A DNA stretch of 17,659 bases. Source: Candidatus Aminicenantota bacterium. Its GTDB lineage: Bacteria; Acidobacteriota; Aminicenantia; Aminicenantales; Aminicenantaceae. Position numbers and translations under genes: made by a program. The stretch lies in the NCBI GenBank assembly GCA_023135995.1, contig JAGLRY010000155.1:1-17659 (forward strand), read 5' to 3'. The stretch's first letter is position 1, and each line of letters begins with the position of its first letter. The notes under the pieces are model-generated. The model worked only from the letters and a program-made list of their open reading frames with translations. It was not told the origin of the DNA and did not search any database. Shown here in pieces: positions 13,829 to 17,659 of the stretch.

Positions 13829-15119
13829 AACCCAAATCCAGAGGTTTATCCATCCCTTGTTTAAGTCCCTCCTCTTGCGTGAGACCATCTGTGTGCTCTT
13901 GTTCGTGCTTCTTAGCGCCATTCAAATCCAATCCCAGCCCAAAGATATCCCCACACAACACAGGGTCAAATTGGGTAACGAACGAGCCCTCAGAATTTTT
14001 CCAGAAACAATGAATGGCCAACGGCTCGGGCTCGTTATCAATCACACCTCTCTTCTTCCCGATAAAACACCGCTCCTTTCAGCCTTTCTTAAAAACGGGA
14101 TCGAGGTCCGGGCCATATTCTCCCCTGAACATGGATTTACGGGTCAGCAGGAGGGGGGCCTGACAGTCGAAAACAGCCGTTTCGAGGACATCCCTGTTTA
14201 CAGCCTTTACGGAAAGACAAAAAAACCCACCCCCGAACAGATGAAAAACATCGATGCTTTTGTGTATGACATTCAAGATGTAGGCACTCGTTTTTACACA
14301 TACATCACAACTCTGAAGTATATTCTGGAAGCCGCTGGCAAAGCCCATAAATCCGTGTATGTCCTCGACCGGCCCAATCCCGCTGGCGGTGTTCTTGTCG
14401 AGGGACCGGTTCTAAAAGAGACATACAGATCATTCATCGGAGCATGCCCGATCCCTATCCGGTATGGACTAACATCCGGAGAGCTCGCTATGATGATGTT
14501 AGGTGAAGGATGGGTTCCCAAGGACGTCAACCTTCACGTCATCACAATGGAAAATTGGCGCCGATCGTATTTTTGGAAAGACACAGGCCTCCCGTGGACT
14601 CCGACTTCACCCAACATCCCCACGGCAGAAACGGCCATGGCATATCCGGGGACTGGATTGCTCGGAGGGCTCCTTCTCAACCAAGGCCTCGGTACACCCT
14701 ATCCGTTTCTCCAACTCGGAACACCATGGCTGGACACCGAAGCTCTGGTTGCAGCGCTCAAAGGCCAGCACACGGCTGGTATAGAGTTAGAGACAGTGAC
14801 CTATACGCCTGTCTCCCTCCCCGGGAAGGTCCTTCATCCGGCATACGAGAACCGTCTGTGTGCAGGCATTCGTATCCATATCCTCGAACCAGAAAAATTC
14901 CGTTCTGTCCATTTCACACTGTCTCTCATAAAGGCTCTCAAAGAAAAACATGGGGCGGATATCTCTGTAAAATCAGACAGCTTGAATTTACTTTTTGGGG
15001 ATGACCTATTAGTTCGATACCTCAAAGGAAATATTCCATACGACCGAATGATCGCTGTCATCGCAGAGGAAGAGAGACTCTTTCTTAAAAAACGTCAAAA
15101 GTATTTACTCTACAAGTAA
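13821..15119 (+). CDS. namZ: Exported DUF1343 protein, NamZ-type exo-beta-N-acetylmuramidase
   Basis: NamZ enzymes release N-acetylmuramic acid from the non-reducing ends of peptidoglycan fragments. From the ATG at 13821 the product has 432 residues, with a basic N terminus and a hydrophobic signal segment (about 22-35, ICVLLFVLLSAI) ending near QSQP. DUF1343 landmarks follow: INHTSLL (73-79), SPEHGFTGQQEGG (101-113) with the likely catalytic Glu103 and His104, PVYSLYG (125-131), DIQDVGTRFYTY (150-161), DRPNPAGG (183-190) and GLGTPYPF (289-296). The last differs from the more usual EGRGTTRPF. An upstream in-frame start at 13764 would lie deep in the deaminase gene and lengthen the region before the signal segment, so it is less likely. 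It is the last gene of the cluster. Confidence 0.9.
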   Translation: MDKTQIQRFIHPLFKSLLLRETICVLLFVLLSAIQIQSQPKDIPTQHRVKLGNERALRIFPETMNGQRLGLVINHTSLLPDKTPLLSAFLKNGIEVRAIFSPEHGFTGQQEGGLTVENSRFEDIPVYSLYGKTKKPTPEQMKNIDAFVYDIQDVGTRFYTYITTLKYILEAAGKAHKSVYVLDRPNPAGGVLVEGPVLKETYRSFIGACPIPIRYGLTSGELAMMMLGEGWVPKDVNLHVITMENWRRSYFWKDTGLPWTPTSPNIPTAETAMAYPGTGLLGGLLLNQGLGTPYPFLQLGTPWLDTEALVAALKGQHTAGIELETVTYTPVSLPGKVLHPAYENRLCAGIRIHILEPEKFRSVHFTLSLIKALKEKHGADISVKSDSLNLLFGDDLLVRYLKGNIPYDRMIAVIAEEERLFLKKRQKYLLYK

Positions 15120-15152
15120 GGCCGCATCGAAAATTTTTATGAATGATCCATC

Positions 15153-15764
15153 TCAGTGGCCGCGGATAATTTCCTTAACCCGCATCAGCTGGACCTGGTA
15201 GGACCGTTCTATCTCTTCCAGCCGGTTGGAGATGTATCTGATTGTCTCCTTGATGTTGGGGATGAGGTTATGCTCCAGGGCATTCACCCTTCGGCGGGTC
15301 ACTTCGATCTCGCTGGAGAGGAGTTCCACCGCCTTCCAGAGCCGTGCCATTTCCATCAGGTCATTAAACAGCTCTTTCATTTTTTTTAGACCGATATCCA
15401 ACTCGCTCTCTGTGTTGAGAAGGTCATAATCGGAGACAGTCCATTCTTTGATCGCAAACTTGGGGATGGAGAGGTTGAACACTCTCTCTTCTGTTAGGTC
15501 CAGGACCAATTTCCCATCGGGGAGGAGCTCTTCTAGTTCTTCCAGTGAATTCCGGCAACGCACAAGCGCAAAGGAGAGGAAAACCTTGTCGAACTTTCTG
15601 CTGACATCTCCCTGTAGATCGTGCAACCGGCGCATGATCTCCAGAAACCGGCGCATGATCTCTTCCAGCTTATCCTTGAGGAGCTTGTGCCCCCTCTCAG
15701 CTAAAACGAGCCGCTTGCGGAGACGCAGAAGCTCCATCCTGTTGGGGTTGACGGATAATCTCAT
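15153..15764 (-). CDS. atpD: V/A-type ATP synthase subunit D
   Basis: Subunit D forms the central coiled-coil shaft that turns inside the A3B3 head. The 203-residue product begins MRLSVNPNRMELL, like other D subunits, is almost entirely helical with long coiled coils, and carries the signature EVTRRRVNALEHNLIPNI (about 163-180) followed by RLEEIERS. The frame is open further upstream, but those codons overlap subunit B; the ATG at 15764 forms an ATGA overlap with the B stop. The gene ends only 33 bp from the convergent namZ stop, so membrane subunits I and K are not downstream of it. Gene naming for V/A subunits varies (ntpD is an alternative). The 33-bp gap shows no clear terminator. Confidence 0.95.
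   Translation of the reverse strand: MRLSVNPNRMELLRLRKRLVLAERGHKLLKDKLEEIMRRFLEIMRRLHDLQGDVSRKFDKVFLSFALVRCRNSLEELEELLPDGKLVLDLTEERVFNLSIPKFAIKEWTVSDYDLLNTESELDIGLKKMKELFNDLMEMARLWKAVELLSSEIEVTRRRVNALEHNLIPNIKETIRYISNRLEEIERSYQVQLMRVKEIIRGH
15625..15662. repeat. 17-bp direct repeat inside subunit D
   Basis: AACCGGCGCATGATCTC occurs at 15625-15641 and again at 15646-15662, offset 21 bases. It encodes the repeated EIMRR of the N-terminal coiled coil. Alignment by eye with other D subunits shows no added length here, so it is more likely chance or convergence of codons than a recent duplication. Confidence 0.7.
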
Positions 15765-17137
15765 TGGTCTTCGGAATAATATTTTTCCAAATATTCGGGC
15801 CGGATCCTTTTGAGCTCTGGTCGCGGGATGGTCCGGAGAAGCTGCCAACCAAGATCCAAGGTGTCGATGATAGAACGGGCCTCGAATTCACCCTGTTTCA
15901 CGAATTCCTCCTCATACTGGTCCGCAAAATGTAAGTAGATTTTATCCACATCCGAAAGCGCGGCTTCCCCCAGGATCAGGGCAAGCTCCCGCGCCTCTTT
16001 GCCCCGAGCGTAACAGGCAAAGAGCTGGTTGAGGACATCAGCATGATCCTCACGGGTCTTCCCTTCGCCGATTCCCTTGTCCTTGAGTCGGGAAAGGCTA
16101 GGGAGCACATCGATCGGCGGGTAAATGCCCTTACGGTGGAGCTCACGGCTCAGTATGATCTGACCTTCTGTGATGTACCCTGTCAGGTCCGCAATGGGGT
16201 GGGTTTTGTCATCTTCAGGCATGGTGAGGATCGGGATGGATGTGATGGACCCGCTTTTTCCTTTGATCTTTCCTGCCCTTTCATACATGGACGCGAGGTC
16301 CGTGTACAGGTATCCAGGGTATCCCCGTCTTCCCGGAATTTCCTTCCTTGCTGCAGAAATCTCCCGAAGGGCTTCAGCATAAAACGTGTAATCCACCATG
16401 ATAACCAATACATGCATGTCCTGTTCAAACGCCAGATACTCAGCACAGGTCAAAGTCAAACGGGGTGTGGCTAAACGTTCGATCGTCGGTTCATTAGCTA
16501 GATTTAGGAAGAGCACCGCACGTTCCAATGCGCCCGTATTCCTGAAGTCTTCGATGAAAAAGTTCGCCTCCTCGAACGTTATGCCCATGGCACCAAAGAC
16601 CACTGCAAATTTCTCTTCTTTTCCCAACACAGTTGCCTGTCTGGCGATCTGTGCCGCGATCCTCGGATGAGGGAGGCCGCTCCCGGAAAAGATGGGGAGC
16701 TTCTGTCCTCGCACCAAGGGATTCATCCCATCGATGGAGGATATTCCGGTCTGGATGAACTCAGAAGGATAATCTCGAGCCTGGGGATTTATCGGACTCC
16801 CGTTGATATCGATCATCTTTTCGGGGATGATTTGAGGGCCTTTGTCTTTGGGCTTTCCGGACCCATCAAAAATCCGTCCAACGATCTCTTCAGAAACACC
16901 CAGCTGCTGAGACCGCCCCAGAAACCGGACGCGAGATTTATCCACGTCCAATCCTACAGTGCCCTCAAACACCTGGACCACTGCTTGCTCTGTCGACACA
17001 TCCAGGACCGTGCCCCGACGGAGGCTCCCATCGGCTGTCTCGATCTCCACTAGTTCGCCGTACTTGACATCAGTGATTTTTTCGACGATGAGCAGGGGTC
17101 CGACGATATTCGATACTGTCAAATATTCCTTATACAT
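15761..17137 (-). CDS. atpB: V/A-type ATP synthase subunit B
   Basis: Subunit B is the non-catalytic partner of subunit A in the hexameric head of the rotary ATPase. The 458-residue product has the usual N-terminal barrel (VSNIVGPLLIVE), the family form SGSGLPHPRIA (151-161) where catalytic subunits have a Walker A P-loop, and MPEDDKTHPIADLTGYITEGQI near the middle of its C-terminal half. Length is normal. GAGGG (about 17144-17148, minus strand) gives a ribosome site just before the ATG. The subunit A stop is 9 bp upstream and the D start overlaps its end by 4 bp, so A-B-D are co-transcribed. Confidence 0.97.
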   Translation of the reverse strand: MYKEYLTVSNIVGPLLIVEKITDVKYGELVEIETADGSLRRGTVLDVSTEQAVVQVFEGTVGLDVDKSRVRFLGRSQQLGVSEEIVGRIFDGSGKPKDKGPQIIPEKMIDINGSPINPQARDYPSEFIQTGISSIDGMNPLVRGQKLPIFSGSGLPHPRIAAQIARQATVLGKEEKFAVVFGAMGITFEEANFFIEDFRNTGALERAVLFLNLANEPTIERLATPRLTLTCAEYLAFEQDMHVLVIMVDYTFYAEALREISAARKEIPGRRGYPGYLYTDLASMYERAGKIKGKSGSITSIPILTMPEDDKTHPIADLTGYITEGQIILSRELHRKGIYPPIDVLPSLSRLKDKGIGEGKTREDHADVLNQLFACYARGKEARELALILGEAALSDVDKIYLHFADQYEEEFVKQGEFEARSIIDTLDLGWQLLRTIPRPELKRIRPEYLEKYYSEDQ

Positions 17138-17146
17138 GTCGCCCTC

Positions 17147-17659
17147 TTATTCCGTTATTTTTCGCAAGTCTTTGAATGCGTTATCCACTTCGACATACGT
17201 CTCGATGACACCTGTATCTTCCTCGGGCAAAAATTTCAACTTGGCGATCTTTTCTCTGATCGGAAGCGAAAGGATCTTATCTAAACTCACATCCTCAAGG
17301 ACTTTAAGCGCTGAGTTGTGAAAATGCAGGATCGTCCGGAGCATCAAATACTGTTTCCTGAGAGATGTGTAAGTATCCTGCGGATGGAATGCATTCTGGT
17401 GCAGAAAATCTTCTCTTATAGAACGGGCCGATTCGAGGACAAGACGGTCCTTCGCAGACATGCTCTCCACACCGACGAGCCGTGCGATCTCCTTCAGTTC
17501 TGATTCTTCCTCAAGGAGTCTGATGGCTTCCTGTCGCAGGCTTAAAAAATCCTCTGCCACTTCTTTTTCCCAATATCCCTTGACGTTCTCTGTGTAAAGA
17601 GAATAACTCTGCAGCCAATTGATCGCAGGAAAGTGCCGCATGTTAGCCAGTCGGTCATC
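17147..17659 (-). CDS. atpA: V/A-type ATP synthase subunit A, C-terminal part
   Basis: Subunit A is the catalytic, ATP-binding subunit. Only its last 170 residues are in the window; the frame stays open to the edge, so the start and Walker A motif lie outside. The visible part begins at the conserved RHFPAINWLQSYSLY segment and continues through the C-terminal helical domain (KDRLVLESARSIREDFLHQNAF, shown here as the piece KDRLVLESARSIREDF). The gene ends 9 bp before the subunit B start. Whether the complex makes ATP or pumps ions cannot be judged without the membrane ring subunit. Confidence 0.95.
   Translation of the reverse strand, partial: DDRLANMRHFPAINWLQSYSLYTENVKGYWEKEVAEDFLSLRQEAIRLLEEESELKEIARLVGVESMSAKDRLVLESARSIREDFLHQNAFHPQDTYTSLRKQYLMLRTILHFHNSALKVLEDVSLDKILSLPIREKIAKLKFLPEEDTGVIETYVEVDNAFKDLRKITE

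Noticed and set aside
15120..15152. Possible bidirectional terminator between namZ and subunit D
   Set aside because: The GGCCGC motifs near each end are direct, not inverted, repeats, and the AAAATTTTT stretch has no stable stem beside it.
15625..15662. Tandem duplication within subunit D
   Set aside because: The 17-bp repeat is real, but the protein aligns with other D subunits by eye without an insertion, so a recent duplication is not supported.

Overview
The window is a gene-dense bacterial chromosome segment with no mobile elements, tRNA/rRNA genes or CRISPR arrays that I can see. The longest stretches without a gene are 214 bp (8589-8802) and 192 bp (6831-7022). Base composition looks close to half G+C. 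The combination of a V/A-type rotary ATPase, an endonuclease-type MutL, a minimal TatA/TatC translocase, secreted S41 peptidase and NamZ-type cell-wall hydrolase, plus a DUF362 protein, suggests a free-living, probably anaerobic bacterium of a deep or little-cultured phylum. Candidatus Aminicenantota is one guess made from memory of such gene sets; the sequence alone does not prove a taxon.

Layout. (1) 91-6830, minus strand: a six-gene operon read rpiB - SHMT - purD - purE - mtaB - mutL. purD through mutL are joined by three ATGA overlaps. A promoter with a perfect TATAAT box and a strong Shine-Dalgarno sequence lie just upstream of rpiB. The first four genes form a supply line for early purine synthesis: RpiB gives ribose 5-phosphate for PRPP, SHMT gives glycine and one-carbon units, PurD uses the glycine, and PurE makes CAIR. 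A tRNA methylthiotransferase and the mismatch-repair protein MutL follow. (2) 7023-8588, minus strand: a single exported S41 carboxy-terminal processing peptidase with its own promoter. (3) 8589-8802: a divergent regulatory region with two good sigma70-like promoters and, between them, a perfect 7-bp inverted repeat. (4) 8803-15119, plus strand: a tight seven-gene cluster, tatA - tatC - DUF362 - aldehyde dehydrogenase - P-loop kinase - dCMP deaminase - namZ, most genes overlapping or separated by a few bases. (5) 15153-17659, minus strand: the end of a V/A-ATPase operon, A (partial) - B - D, converging on namZ.

The most interesting part is region 4. The kinase and deaminase genes overlap by 4 bp and look like a split version of two-domain kinase-deaminase proteins known elsewhere (fungal Dcd1; the anti-phage AvcD/DcdV proteins). 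The DUF362 protein carries a cysteine cluster suggestive of a metal or iron-sulfur site and sits directly before an aldehyde dehydrogenase with an unusual hydrophobic C-terminal tail. In region 1 the SHMT is divergent: it keeps the catalytic residues but has lost the usual PGxQGGP loop. No complete novel system is demonstrated; these are leads.
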